A stretch of DNA of 64,000 nucleotides from Phytophthora sp. 'mugwort'. Taxonomy: Eukaryota > Oomycota > Peronosporomycetes > Peronosporales > Peronosporaceae. Position 1 is the first letter of the stretch, and each line of letters opens with the position of its first letter. The stretch is taken from NCBI GenBank assembly GCA_033558025.1, contig JAUCEF010000013.1:2535001-2599000 (forward strand). Direction: 5' to 3'. Both the position numbers and the translations under genes were made by a program. The notes under the pieces are model-generated. The model was not told the origin of the DNA. It ran no database searches and saw only the letters and a program-made list of their open reading frames with translations. Of the stretch, positions 1-11,027 are shown piece after piece.

Positions 1-1184
1 TCATTCCGTCTATCGTGCGTCATGTGCACCAGAAGAGCGGCGCGGGTGACGACCCGGCTAGCAACACAACAAAGAGCCGTTCGGTATTGGATATGGCTAT
101 CCGCTTTTTAAAGTTCGCTATCAAGCAGGGCAACCGCGACCCGACGATCCACAATTATTTGTTATTCTTGTTGGCAAAGCACCCTGATGAGCGTTTGCTC
201 ATCAGTTTTTTGCGCAAGAAACACAATGGCAAGCACTTGTTCGACATTGCCTTTGCTCTGCGCCTTTGTACGCAGAATGAGAAGAACCGCGCGTGTATCT
301 ACATTTACTCGGCCATGGGGCTGTACCAGGACGCCGTGGAGAAGGCACTTCAAGTGGATGTAAAGATCGCGAAAGAAATGGCCAGCATGCCCGAGGACGA
401 TGAGACGCGAAAGAAACTGTGGACACTGATCGCTAAGCACACGATTGATGCTGGTGGCGAGATCAAGGATGCCATGAACATCCTCAAGGAAAGTAGTTTG
501 CTGAAGATCGAAGATATCCTGCCTTTCTTCCCCGACTTTGTTCTCATCAACGACTTTAAGAAGGAGATTTGCGAGTCTCTTGAGGTCTATAATGACCGTA
601 TTGAGCAGCTGAAGGAGGAGATGCAAGACTACACGCAGTCGGCCGAGTTGATCCGTGCTGACATGCAGAAGCTGCGCAAGCGCTGCGCCGTTGTCTCAGG
701 CAACCAGCGCTGTGAACTTACCGGCCAGAATATTCTGGGCAAGGAGTTCTACCTCTTCCCGTGCTCACATGCCTTCCACGCTGGTGCGCTACGCCAGGAA
801 ATGCAGAAGCACCTCAACAGTTTCCAGCGCCAGACAGTGAAACAGCTTATCCAGAAACTCAATGAGCTTTCTACTGAGATGCCTGCCAGCACGAACTTTT
901 TCCAGCGGCCACTGTCTGCGTTCTCGTTCCTGAACTTGTCGTCCAGCGAAAAGGAGGTCATGACTCCTGGTGCCGAGGGGGGAAATGCTGCAGTGACGGC
1001 TAAGGCTAAAAATGCCGCGAAAGAGCAGTCGATTGCACAGGAGCGTGAGATGGTGCAGCAGAAGCTAGATGAGATCATCGCGTCCGAGTGTATTTTCTGT
1101 GGTGAGGTGATGATCAAGTCCATCCACACACCTTTCATCACACCAGAGGACGAGGCCAACGAAGGCAGCGAATGGACTATCTAA
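1..1184 (+). CDS. VPS18: VPS18 (HOPS/CORVET subunit), C-terminal part
   Basis: This is the 3' end of a gene that starts before the window; the frame is open from the left edge to the TAA at 1182-1184, about 390 residues. VPS18 (Pep3/deep orange) is a core subunit of the HOPS and CORVET tethering complexes at late endosomes and vacuoles. The visible part has the alpha-solenoid (clathrin-repeat-like) region, a coiled coil near residues 190-215, and the RING-like C-terminus with FYLFPCSHAFHAG and, about 115 residues later, ECIFCGEVMIKSI, both diagnostic of the family. Two usual zinc ligands look absent: the first pair reads CELT rather than CxxC, and the usual HxxCL reads HAGAL. A long low-complexity insert (MTPGAEGGNAA region) splits the RING. 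The call is secure; the altered RING is what I see, its effect is unknown. Confidence 0.9.
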   Translation, partial: IPSIVRHVHQKSGAGDDPASNTTKSRSVLDMAIRFLKFAIKQGNRDPTIHNYLLFLLAKHPDERLLISFLRKKHNGKHLFDIAFALRLCTQNEKNRACIYIYSAMGLYQDAVEKALQVDVKIAKEMASMPEDDETRKKLWTLIAKHTIDAGGEIKDAMNILKESSLLKIEDILPFFPDFVLINDFKKEICESLEVYNDRIEQLKEEMQDYTQSAELIRADMQKLRKRCAVVSGNQRCELTGQNILGKEFYLFPCSHAFHAGALRQEMQKHLNSFQRQTVKQLIQKLNELSTEMPASTNFFQRPLSAFSFLNLSSSEKEVMTPGAEGGNAAVTAKAKNAAKEQSIAQEREMVQQKLDEIIASECIFCGEVMIKSIHTPFITPEDEANEGSEWTI

Positions 1185-1535
1185 AAACATGTCGAACGAG
1201 CTTGCTTGAATGTTTCTGTAAAAGGAAAAAAATGATCACGATTGTGGAGGTGCATTACAAATGAGAGGGAATATGTGTTTTTGCTTAATCTGTCACCGTC
1301 GTGTTTTGCTGTTATTTTTATCGAGTGTGAAGTGTGTTAAATCCCATTGCGCTTCGAGACCCGCGCGAATGCCAGCTCAACACCAGTCTCTGATGAACTT
1401 AAGACGTTTGAGCCCCAATGATCAACCGCCAGAGTAAGAGCTATCACGAGGTGGTTCGTGTGAATGGGATGTTTTGCCAATAAATTGTCTTGAAATGCTG
1501 TAGACAACCTACACTGCCAGTGCGAGGCTCTTCCG
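1185..1535. other. Intergenic stretch, no gene seen
   Basis: About 350 bases between the VPS18 stop and the next start. T-rich sequence follows the VPS18 stop, as expected for a 3' UTR. A minus-strand frame here (1337-1582) has no recognisable domain and overlaps the next gene's start. Confidence 0.5.
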
Positions 1536-3006
1536 ATGACGTTCGAAAGCGAATGGGTACGTGCAGTAAATCGAGTCTTCAAGGTCGACCTCGCTGATTC
1601 ATTTTTGTGCCAAATTGCAGACGATATATACGCCGAGATAGAGCTCAGTTGGCGCCACGGTCAATTCCATCTACCGCTCAAGTTTATCGACTTCCATAAG
1701 ACAGGTGAGCGGCGTGTGGAGTTAGTTCTCTCTTAAAGAGATTAACCTTTGATCGGCATTGCAGACGTTATGTTTCTCTTTGTACGTGCGGCGATCGGCT
1801 ACTCGTTGGCGTTTGTAAAAGTCAAGACTTTAGAGAAGGAACTCGTGCAAACGCTGCACGATAGGAAGCGCTGTATTGACAGTGAAACGAAAGAACGAGA
1901 CGAAGATGACCAGCAATCACAACAAGAGGGTTTGAAGGTAGCTGAACTAAAGAGGCGAGTAGAACGAGCTGTGGAAACGCGAGAGACTTGTGCACGCTCC
2001 ATGTCAGCCACGTACGCGCGTCTCGTGCTTCACTGCAGCAATTTCGAAAATCACAAAGAGGACGAACGCTTCTTCGAATGTGTTTATTTCTTCGTCTGTT
2101 CCGTCGTGAAGCTTGGAGTGGTGGCGGATTATTGGCGACCGCTTGAAGAAGAGCTGGGATTCCTCTTTCGTGGCGCGCAGTTCAGCGCTAATATCAAATT
2201 ACACGCGACGACAGCCTATCCGCAGACAAGCAAATCTTGTACGGAGCCGCAGGTTTCTTTAAACTCGTCGTCATATTCTGGTTCAAGGTCGCTTTTCACC
2301 GGTGCAGCAACTGGAGGTGGAGGCAGTACCAGTAGCAGCAACGTTGGCTCCAATTCCAGCAATTCCAGTAGTGCTGGAGGCAAGAAGATGCAAGGTTTGC
2401 CTAATGCGAATGCAAAGGATGCGACAGAACGCCTGAAACCCGCAACTGGAACCTCCGTTTTTGAGGTACCAAAGTCTCGTATCTCGCATTTTGCTCCGTC
2501 TGTGCCTGTGCGACGCATTGTGGCCGAACTGCAAGCAACAAAGAATCGTGCTGCGCGAAATATGGAGCTCTCTCAGGCACTGCGAGACAGAATTCGAACT
2601 CAACGGAGCGAGGATCATCGTCGACAAGTTGAAGCTGTCATGAGTCCTCGACACGTTATGGAGCTTGACAAGCTGGATAAAGTCCCTTCTGAGACGTCAA
2701 TTTCTACCCGACCTAGCAACATGTTGAGCCCTCGCATCTCAATGAAGAGCACGTACACGACGCGTTCGCCGGCGCTGAACCATTTGCTACCAACAACGGA
2801 GCAGCGCGTGAAACTTGCTCTCCGGTATGTGATCTCGTTATTAAGTTGGTTTGTTAGTTAATTTATACCTTTGCTAACCCCATTGTTGCATCTTGGATAG
2901 GGGATACGAACATGAATTACAAGAGCATCGGGACTCTCTGCGTTTGAGTAGCAAGAATCACGACTTTCCAAGTCTCTCTCCTGGTCGTGAGCTTTGGCGA
3001 AAGTAA
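1536..3006 (+). CDS. PPP1R36-like coiled-coil protein (three exons)
   Basis: Spliced gene. Exon 1 is 1536-1704, exon 2 1765-2824, exon 3 2901-3006; introns of 60 and 76 nt with GTGAGC and GTATGT donors restore one frame of 444 codons. Residues 60-200 hold a coiled coil and then a helical block with SATYARLVLHCS, FFECVYFFVCSVVKLGV and YWRPLEEELGFLFRG. This resembles the domain of protein phosphatase 1 regulatory subunit 36, where a conserved (Y/F)ECxY...FRRK/EE(I/L)GxLLR pattern occurs. The second half is low complexity (Gly/Ser/Asn) and basic. PPP1R36 is associated with sperm and cilia in animals, so a flagellar role in zoospores is a reasonable inference but no more. The match is by eye; the gene model is firmer than the name. 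Confidence 0.6.
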
Positions 3007-3133
3007 AACAAGAATCTCGAAAAAACTACACAAAAACTCGAATCTCAGGTATTTGTACATTATGGTTATCGACAGTGTAGTCTTCAATCCTGGATGTGTT
3101 ATTATGTATAATTCTTCCGAGAAGTGAGTTCAC

Positions 3134-6094
3134 CTACTTCCATCCGAAGCCCGAGTGCGAGCTGCCTTGTGCTCGTCGTGCTGAGGTGCCTAAAGTCGAT
3201 GATGGCGGGGTACGAGAATTGTTTAAAGACGAGCGACGCGGCTCACCGCCGGTCTTTGCAGATGATCTGGTCGAGGCTCTCGTCGAGGTTCGTGATGATG
3301 CTTTTGATGGAGTTGAGGCTGCACGTTGTAGCGTACGTGATGACCTGCTTTCCGTCGATGAAACTGAGGAGGGAGAAGACGCGGGAGGCGTAGACGACCC
3401 TGACGCCTTCGAAGATCGTGGCCTTGATAATCGGCTGGCTGAAGTGCTCTGTCTAGCAGAAGCAGGTGCCGTCGGCGAGCCTGCCAGACGAGCTCTGGAA
3501 GGAGGGTGGAGCGGCACTCGACCCTCCGATAATGGGGCTTCTTTCGTTCGTGCAGATCGGGGTGTTGCCATTCCTGACATTGAACAAGTCTGAAGTGTTG
3601 ACAACGACTTGCGCCGATGATCCTGGTCGACAATTCTGGTAGCGCTGGTTGCTGAAAGCGATTTGCGACGTACGTCGGAGTCTACGACTCTGCCACGGGA
3701 AGCCGCCGACAGCGATTTGAGTCGTTCTTCGTCATTAAGTGTTGGTCCTGGATGTCGAAGTCGAGACACGGCAGAAGACGACCCAGAGGCAGTTGGAGTG
3801 AGAGGAGCCCCCGACAGCGGTCGTCGACCGTTTGGTCTCTGCGATGAAGATGCCGGAGACTGCACAGATCGCACCGAGCGACCGGAGCGTGCTGAGGTCG
3901 TAGATGAAAGAGTACGATTAGACTTGGCTGAAGGGGTTGGACTTGGTGGTCGAGATAGCGACGGAGACCGCTCCTCCAGTGAGGAATCGTCAGGTTCCGT
4001 ATTGGCTACTTTATCACCACGGTGACGTTCACCAAGGAGCCAGAGCTGACGCTTTAACGCTTCCTTGCTGCTCAGGGCTTCCTGCAAGTCATCTCCTTGC
4101 TGCTGCCATTGTTGCTGTAGGTCGTTCAGCTGGACCTCCATAGCCAATGTCTTGGCTTCGAGTGCACGGTTATCATCCTGGAGTTTAAAGAGGGCACCAC
4201 TCTCTACACTAGGCTTCACAGCACCCATCTGCACTTGACTCACACGAGCACCAAACTGTAACGAGCAAGCCGTCTCCTCCACGTCTGCTGTATCAGGACT
4301 CAGCTGCAACATCAATAACGTCTTGGCTTGTCCCGAAAGCATGTCGCGTAGCATGTACGTAAGTTTCGAGTTGCGATACGGCGTGTGCTTTGCCTTGTGC
4401 TGCAGAGCGTAGACCACATCTCCAAGAGCTGCCAGTGACTTGTTAATATGCCGTGTCTCACGCAAGCGATCGCCTTCCACTTGACTCCGCGAAATCCGTT
4501 CCGAGCCAGCTAAATCAACCAAGCACAACGTACTCGTGCGCACTTCGCGGGTTTCACGGTGTTGGCTCTCAAGATGCAGGAACACGAGTGCATGAGAGCG
4601 ACTACTCTCCAGATTCATCTTCGTGGCTGCAATATTTCTGTTGGCATTTCCATCACGCATCACAGCATCCACTTGGGCGTAGCCACTCACGTCACGAGCC
4701 GTGATCTCCGTCTCATTCTTTGCCACGGCGTTTTTGCCACTTCCTGTGCTATCTTGATGCAACAAGTCTAAAATCTGGTCGTTGTAGATCTCCACCATAC
4801 TCATACGAACTGAGTCCACGTACGTCATTTGCCGCTTCTTGACCATGGCAAAAACCTGCTGTAAAGCTCGTGGAATCATACCAGCGTTAGCATGCACTGT
4901 CAAGCCGTTGGCCCGATGCTCTAACGGACCTTGGTCATTGCCCACCATCGTATGCGTCTTACCAGACCCCGTTTGACCGTACGCCATAATACAAGCATTG
5001 TATCCATCTGTAAATGACGCAACCAATGGCTCCATCTGCGCATACACTTCTGCCTGTGTGCTGTACGGTCCAAATACTTGATCAAACGCAAATTCCTTGC
5101 CAGAACTCGTCACCAGCAAGTTATTTGGCCGTGGTAGAACCAACGCCGGCGACGTCGCTTCCTCCTTGCCAGGCCTCAAGCGGCAGAACACTCGGATCCG
5201 GCCTGACAGCTCGTAGTACTTCTCAGCCATGGCTTCTCGCTCCTTCTTCTCGGCCAAATAGCTCTGCTGGAGCACCTTCTCCCGCCTAGTTACATCTTCG
5301 ACGACCATTGTCATAGCGTCCTCTGCCGTCAAGGCTGCTTCATCTCGGTCGTCCTGCACCTGCTGCTTCAGCCTCACCAGTTCCTGCTTCACCGTCCTCA
5401 GCTCCTGCACGACCCTCATGGCTACATTCTGCCACTTGGCTACATCTCCCCCCAAATGCAGCGTCTGGTATCTCAGTAGCTCATTCTCCTGGAGCAGCTC
5501 CTCTTCATCAATTGCCTGCTGCTCGACCTGCTCCAGCTGCACTCGGAGCGATGTGTTCTCGTCCGTAAGGTTGATCTGCAGCGCCTTAGAGCCCTTGAGC
5601 TTGGCAAGAAGTCTCTTGCGCTCGTATTCAAGCTCCAAGAGGCGGTTCTGGAAGGCTGCGAGCGAGTCGGAAGAGTTTGAAGCTCCTACTGACTGCTCAT
5701 TGGACGTAATGGAGCTGCTGGAGCCAAGCCGCTGGCGCCGTCGCCTGACGTCCTGCTGCTTGAGCAGCTGGGTGATGCGCTCCAGGAGCTCCTCAGGCGA
5801 TAGCTCCTCGTACTGTGGGATGTGTACAGCCATGGCGTCGAATTCAAGCTGAGATAGGACCAGGGTCACGTATTCATTCGTCTCCGCCTGCCTGAGCGGC
5901 ACTTGAATGACGTTGCGCCCGTAGATGACGCGGTGCGCGGTCATCTGGGGCGGCGCAAACGGCGGGTTCGCGTCCTCCATGGCGAGAAATGCATCCAATG
6001 ATGATGTGGATGAGGTAGATGATGTCGGGGACGGTGCAGGGGACAGCGACAGCGGCCCAGAGGCCTCCCGGGCGGTGTCGACCCGCGACGGCAT
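3134..6094 (-). CDS. Kinesin-14 type (C-terminal-neck) kinesin
   Basis: Single-exon gene on the minus strand. The likely start is the ATG at 6094 (MPSRVDTAREASG, 986 aa); the frame stays open to 6352, but the extra 86 residues look like translated leader. Residues about 110-290 form a coiled coil. The motor is about 298-620: neck and first strand GRIRVFCRLRP, P-loop GQTGSGKTHT, switch I NLESSRSHALVFLH, switch II DLAGSERISR. A neck directly before RVFCRxRP is the kinesin-14 arrangement, which predicts minus-end-directed motility on microtubules. Unlike most kinesin-14s the motor is central: a roughly 350-residue Ser/Thr/Arg-rich, probably disordered tail follows, with a repeated RRKSLSA/RRKSLST motif. 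The overlapping plus-strand frame at 3096-3593 is a shadow. Confidence 0.88.
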   Translation of the reverse strand: MPSRVDTAREASGPLSLSPAPSPTSSTSSTSSLDAFLAMEDANPPFAPPQMTAHRVIYGRNVIQVPLRQAETNEYVTLVLSQLEFDAMAVHIPQYEELSPEELLERITQLLKQQDVRRRRQRLGSSSSITSNEQSVGASNSSDSLAAFQNRLLELEYERKRLLAKLKGSKALQINLTDENTSLRVQLEQVEQQAIDEEELLQENELLRYQTLHLGGDVAKWQNVAMRVVQELRTVKQELVRLKQQVQDDRDEAALTAEDAMTMVVEDVTRREKVLQQSYLAEKKEREAMAEKYYELSGRIRVFCRLRPGKEEATSPALVLPRPNNLLVTSSGKEFAFDQVFGPYSTQAEVYAQMEPLVASFTDGYNACIMAYGQTGSGKTHTMVGNDQGPLEHRANGLTVHANAGMIPRALQQVFAMVKKRQMTYVDSVRMSMVEIYNDQILDLLHQDSTGSGKNAVAKNETEITARDVSGYAQVDAVMRDGNANRNIAATKMNLESSRSHALVFLHLESQHRETREVRTSTLCLVDLAGSERISRSQVEGDRLRETRHINKSLAALGDVVYALQHKAKHTPYRNSKLTYMLRDMLSGQAKTLLMLQLSPDTADVEETACSLQFGARVSQVQMGAVKPSVESGALFKLQDDNRALEAKTLAMEVQLNDLQQQWQQQGDDLQEALSSKEALKRQLWLLGERHRGDKVANTEPDDSSLEERSPSLSRPPSPTPSAKSNRTLSSTTSARSGRSVRSVQSPASSSQRPNGRRPLSGAPLTPTASGSSSAVSRLRHPGPTLNDEERLKSLSAASRGRVVDSDVRRKSLSATSATRIVDQDHRRKSLSTLQTCSMSGMATPRSARTKEAPLSEGRVPLHPPSRARLAGSPTAPASARQSTSASRLSRPRSSKASGSSTPPASSPSSVSSTESRSSRTLQRAASTPSKASSRTSTRASTRSSAKTGGEPRRSSLNNSRTPPSSTLGTSARRAQGSSHSGFGWK

Positions 6095-7418
6095 GGGCCA
6101 GGTGGGCGGGATGGTAAATGGAGTCTGCGATTGGTGGGGAAATGGGTAAAGGAGTCGCTGGATTGGACAAAAATGGCAGGTGGTAAATATGTGGTTGCTG
6201 GTTATTAGTTGTGATGGCTGCAACTTAATGCCTGTCAAGCGTTGCAGGTGCGTCGTCTGATTGCGCAGCCATTCGTCTGACTGCCGGTAGTGTAGCCATC
6301 TGTCGCTTCGTGAGCAAAGTGACATCAATTGGACATTGGGATGTGCATTCATTTCTCAGGACGTTCGCTGATGCTACCAGCAGCTTTTCAATGGCATCGT
6401 AAGTCGATTTTTTTTGTCCGGCCGCGCAAATTCTATAGGAGTTTGTGATGCCAATGTGCGCGATACTATGCATTCGGTTAGTAAGAAAAACACTGTCCAT
6501 GGTAATTGAATGCACCGTAAATCGCAGTATTCTTCTGCTGAGTTTGGTTCCAGGGCAAACGTCAATACTACCTGTATTTGATAAGTCGTTGTCTAAGCTC
6601 AATTTCCACTATTTATTAAGGCGAATTTTAGTCTCAGCATAGCGTTTTTAGGAACCATATCCCTTTGCTCAGCAAATACCGTTCAAAGCTCAGGGAATAT
6701 GATGAGGTTAGGCAAACCAGCACTTTTTCAGATATCAAGCGCAAGCCTAGAGCGGACAAGCATCATTTGTTTTGCTGGAATCGTGGATGGCAAAAGTTCG
6801 ACCAACTGAAGTTAAACTTAATAAAATTACTACCTAAGTACTTACCTTGCTGCGATACGGTGCGCTCTGAGCGAAATAGCTGTGTTTTGGTGGATGTATG
6901 GATTGTGTTGTGTGCGGAGCGTTGCACAACTAAAAATAGTTGACTTAACATGGCTTCAACTAAGGAATCTGCATAAAACAAGTGCCCCGACAGCGTATTT
7001 TTCGTGAAACTCTCGAGCAGCTTCAGCTTCAATTCAGTTTCGCTGTTTATAATAATAGATGCGTGAGAAGCGTATGAACACCGCATTGGCGAACATGATG
7101 TTGTCCTGTAGATGTCAAGTAGCCAACTGAGCGGCTTCAGACCACTATCACCAACTTGGCGACTTGTTGGTCCAGTATAATATACCCCCCCTCCAAGACC
7201 TATGAAGAAGTATATCGTCGTGGAAATAAGGAAATAGAATCCAAACATCCGGAAGAAACGCCAAAATATCATTGTTGCATAATACTTCGAAGTAGGGCTG
7301 TTATCCCTCTATTGAAAAATTATATTATCGGTAAGCAGTCGGGCCAGCAAAGTTTTTATGACGTATAAGTTTTCGCCTTATATATAGCGTGCAACTGCGG
7401 CCCCAAGCGTAGCACGAC
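6095..7418. other. Intergenic region upstream of kinesin and ankyrin genes
   Basis: About 1.3 kb of AT-rich sequence between divergent genes. It should hold both promoters: pyrimidine-rich TCCATTTACCATCC-like sequence lies just upstream of the kinesin ATG, and TTATATATAGCG lies about 30 nt before the ankyrin ATG. A 169-codon minus-strand frame (6763-7272) begins with a hydrophobic segment but has no known domain or coding-like composition; I do not call it a gene. Confidence 0.4.
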
Positions 7419-8679
7419 ATGGGTCAAGCGCACAGTGCTCCGCCTAACGAGGCGATGCAGTTCCGTCAGATGGTCCGACATTCACTTTAACTTCAAGTGT
7501 ATCACCTTGTCATCTGCGACTGACAATTGCTTTGTCGTTCCTCGGCAGGTTCTGGCAACGTATCGCGGAGATGTCGAGGCGCTGCGACTCGTTTTCCGTC
7601 CTGCGCTGCGAGGGCTGCAGATCTCGCGAGCCACGTACTTGGATATTTGTATACAGGAGCAGACGCGCTTGGAGACACTGACAGACTCGCTGGAACGAGA
7701 GGAGCGACTGAATGAGCTGCAGGACGAGAAGATGGAGTTCTTTGCGGCGGTGGAACATGGCAGGTTGGCATTAGGAGATACACTTCTGCACGTTGCTGTA
7801 CGGCTTGGACACGTGGAGGTGCTGGATTTTATGATCTTAATTGACTGCCAGAAACCACCACGAACAGCGGTCACCGGTAGCCCAGTGAGCACTATGACGA
7901 CTGGCACGAACGCTGCTGCTACGAATCAAGTAGCCCCACCATTGCCTACGAATACACCTAACTTTAAAGGTCACCTTCCACGAGATGTGGTAGGAGACAA
8001 GTGCTCGCTGCAACTGCTGCTGGCAACAATAGACGATGTGCAGGAAGTCTTCGGATCGAATTATCGCGACGAACCAAAGGTCCACCGTTTGGTACGATCG
8101 TTGCAGCGCCTCTGGCCCTTGTGGATGTTCGAAGGCCAACAAGAAGCCGCCGCGCTAGTTCGAGTGCTGTACGATGTGCGGACTTCAGACCCAGCGTTTG
8201 GCGGTCTGGTACGGGTGGCAATGACTGTAGCGGAACGCTTTCGTGTGGTAGTGTCTCGAGATGGAGTTCGTGTAGCGATGTCTCTATTAGCGGAATGTGA
8301 TGGAGATATTCATCAAGCACGACAGGTGCTGATGAAGGAATGGAATCCGGATCGAAAATTTCAGGAATTCACGACAATTTTACGACGGTGGTTTCCACTA
8401 TTTAACCCCACCGGAAGGCGAAAAGATCGTGAAGAGCAGGAAGAACGCGTCGTGTTCTTTGATGCAGCAATGGCCACTTGGTTGCAGATTGCTCAGGACT
8501 TGCGACTGTTTGGAGGACCGATTAACGGCGTTGAATTGCCAGATGCAGCAGGACTAAAGCGCTACGACTCGCAGATATGGCAAAGGCGAATCAGCCCGCC
8601 ACCTGGATCTATTGGCGATCTATGTGTGCACATTAACTCGCTCGAAGGATATCTAAAACTACCACACCTCAGTGCTTAG
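7419..8679 (+). CDS. Ankyrin-repeat protein with candidate N-myristoylation signal
   Basis: Two exons by my model: 7419-7472 and 7549-8679, joined in phase 0 across a 76-nt intron, giving 394 codons. The acceptor CTCGGCAG at 7548 is good; the donor GTCCGA is weak, but the frame has no ATG downstream of the window's other options and ends in TAA if not spliced. The start MGQAHS has Gly2 and Ser6, the pattern of an N-myristoylation site, so membrane attachment is plausible. A canonical ankyrin repeat (GDTLLHVAVRLGHVEVLDFM) sits near residues 85-105, with a possible second one ending in GHLPRDVVGD near 150. The C-terminal 230 residues are helical and Trp-rich with no family I can name. Function unknown. 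Confidence 0.65.
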
Positions 8680-9430
8680 AAGAAATTGGTGGGTACTCAA
8701 CACCAACGTGTGAAAATTACTCATATTTTCAGTTTTGGCATCGCCCTACTGTGCTTAATTGTGTCGGCGGCCGCATGTTGTTCTTGTATTATCCAGGTGG
8801 TGCTCAATCTTTCATCTGAAGGACATGAGATCTACGACAACTGCATGTGCAGTATATGCAAGTCGCGCTAACTAAGCCATCAACCTTCAAGTACAGGACT
8901 CTCGCCACCAGCAATGTCATCATACACATTCCAAATTGCAATTATTCGGACTGATAGCACCACACAAATCAACATTATTAGTTTTTAATAGTGCCACGAT
9001 TTGAGCACGAGAAGAGACGCACACTCTATCTAATGTCTTGCACATCCACGTCAAATGCAAGCATCATGAAGATGCGGCTAGAGCACCACCATCTAAATGT
9101 GGTTGCTGGCCCCAAAGATGAATATCATTGGTCTGACGGGCTGACTGACCCTCAACGAGCTCCATATACGAGATTTTCTATGATATTGATATTAAATTAT
9201 TGCGGCATGCGCTGCAACTAAAAACAAATATTTGCAGACCTCGAGCTGTGCTTGCCGTACAAAAGTTAAGAAAGCGGTGGTAGTTGCATCAAGTGTAAAG
9301 AGGATGGTAAACCATCATCGGACGCAAATAAGAAAAAAGGGTCTACTGTCCAGACTACATGTAGTTTCATTCGTTATCTAGACTTCAGATCATTATTACT
9401 CCTGCTGCACTGGAGTAGCTGGCGCGTAGG
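8680..9430. other. Intergenic stretch, no gene supported
   Basis: About 750 AT-rich bases after the ankyrin gene. Small frames at 8686-8871 and 8991-9221 have no domain and no codon bias; nothing recognisable is seen. Confidence 0.45.
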
Positions 9431-10081
9431 ATGGCTATGAATCGTCGCGGACACAGGTCGGCGAGCCTCTTTCCTCGTATACCTCCTAGAAGCCCTACCC
9501 GTCCGCGAATTTGCAGCAGCGCGCCAACGCAAGTAATTTCTGTTCAAGAGGAGGAGGATTGGAACTGGGACTCGCTCCATGCGGAAAACGATAACACTGG
9601 ATCGCAGCAGGGAACACCGTCGTGGGTCAAAGGAGTCGACGGTGATCAGGTAGACGACGTCGTGGGCATCACAAAGGTTGACATTCCAGCTATGAATCAG
9701 GAAAAGAAAAGAAACGCAGGCGACTTCACGGACTTCATAGACTCGGGCTCGTCCGACTCGGAGAGCAGCTATCTCGACGATAGCGATAGCGATGGACCCT
9801 ACGAGTACTGGACGACGAGAAAGTCTTACAGCCCCAGTCCGTTCTCCAATTGTAGCAGTCTATCATTCGGAGACTCCGACCAAGATGAAGATTCGGCACA
9901 CTCCAGTGACTATGACAGAAAATCCTTAGCGGATGGTATCGATCATACTATGTCAACAATTCTGCCATCGACAGCTACGACGGGGATTTTCCGTAGATCC
10001 GATCTTGGCCCCAGTCCGAAGCGGTCATGGACCGCGTTGGCCTACGGAGTAGCAACTTTCACTGGACCAACATCGATTTAA
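9431..10081 (+). CDS. Hypothetical acidic, serine-rich protein
   Basis: An uninterrupted 216-codon frame from ATG (second Met two codons later) to TAA. The N-terminus is Arg/Pro-rich; the middle is strongly acidic and Ser-rich (SGSSDSESSYLDDSDSDG, then DSDQDEDSAHSSDYD), typical of disordered, phosphorylated regions. There is no signal peptide, membrane segment or known domain. It stands alone in repeat-rich DNA, with no competing longer frame. It could be a real lineage-specific gene, an exon of a larger gene, or a remnant from a transposon. Confidence 0.4.
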   Translation: MAMNRRGHRSASLFPRIPPRSPTRPRICSSAPTQVISVQEEEDWNWDSLHAENDNTGSQQGTPSWVKGVDGDQVDDVVGITKVDIPAMNQEKKRNAGDFTDFIDSGSSDSESSYLDDSDSDGPYEYWTTRKSYSPSPFSNCSSLSFGDSDQDEDSAHSSDYDRKSLADGIDHTMSTILPSTATTGIFRRSDLGPSPKRSWTALAYGVATFTGPTSI

Positions 10082-11027
10082 CAGTAATACTTTTCACGGT
10101 GTATCAATCCGCCACCGCATATTGCGAGATGAGAGAAGCCCCAGTCAGAATTATCATCGCTTCCGCATTCACGGTACCTCTATTTGTTAAGGTATTCATT
10201 AATAACCAATCATTTTAATTTAATTAGTTTTTTTTTCATGGTGATACCATAGTATTATAGCAAGCATACACCAAGCGAAAGTACAGCCCATTAACAATGA
10301 CACGACGATTATCAGTTGAAGGCCGTTGGATGCATGGTTAAAGCATCCAATGTCATACCATTTCAATCATAATAGCAGCAATCAATGTGTCTAATGGTCC
10401 TCACCATTCAGCGCTACAACTAAGAACACGCCAATCCAGGAGACGAGGTTAACATTCAAATTTGGAGTTCGAAATTCGGAACAGCACTACCGGTAAGTAA
10501 GTATTAGCAAGGTCATAATCATTCACGCGAGTCGATTTCTTGTCGGACGAGGACCAGTATGTGGCCAGAAAGAGATGTTGCCGCTCTTTGGTATCGGTCC
10601 CGTTGGAGATTCCTTCGCTTTCGTAATTTATATATGGGTTTTCCTGTCAAATCGTCGGCGTCTGAGGCTTACCTATTCGCGGAAACGGGTGCATTCCACA
10701 CACCAATTTGTCTTAGTTTTACTGTAGGAGATATCGCCATCTAGATTACCAAGCAATCGTCAGGGGTCGCCGCCTACGATAACAGCGTCAGGTTATTGGG
10801 CCAGAGTCGAAAAAAAAACTGATTACAATGAGCGATGGAAGCTCGCCCCGTGAAAGCTTTCAGGAGCGCATCACCAGCCAAACTGATGTCAAAGCAATAC
10901 GCGATGCGTGTGTAGCGGTACAAAACGAGGGGCAAGTACAAGAGTGGTCTGAATGGAATCAAGAAATGGATCAATGAAACCCTCTCCAAGACGGACAAGA
11001 ACACGGGCAGGTTTTTTATGACAACAG
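10082..11027. other. Repeat-like intergenic DNA with coding-like scraps
   Basis: Mostly noncoding. Between about 10850 and 11027 two plus-strand frames read like protein (for example GLNGIKKWINETLSK and SFQERITSQTDVKAIRD) but are broken by stops and have no family I recognise. They directly abut the inverted duplication described next. Confidence 0.35.

Noticed and set aside
3096..3593. 165-codon plus-strand frame opposite the kinesin tail
   Set aside because: Antisense shadow of the Ser/Arg-rich kinesin C-terminus; no independent domain.
6763..7272. 169-codon minus-strand frame with hydrophobic N-terminus
   Set aside because: AT-driven composition, no domain, no splice or promoter support.
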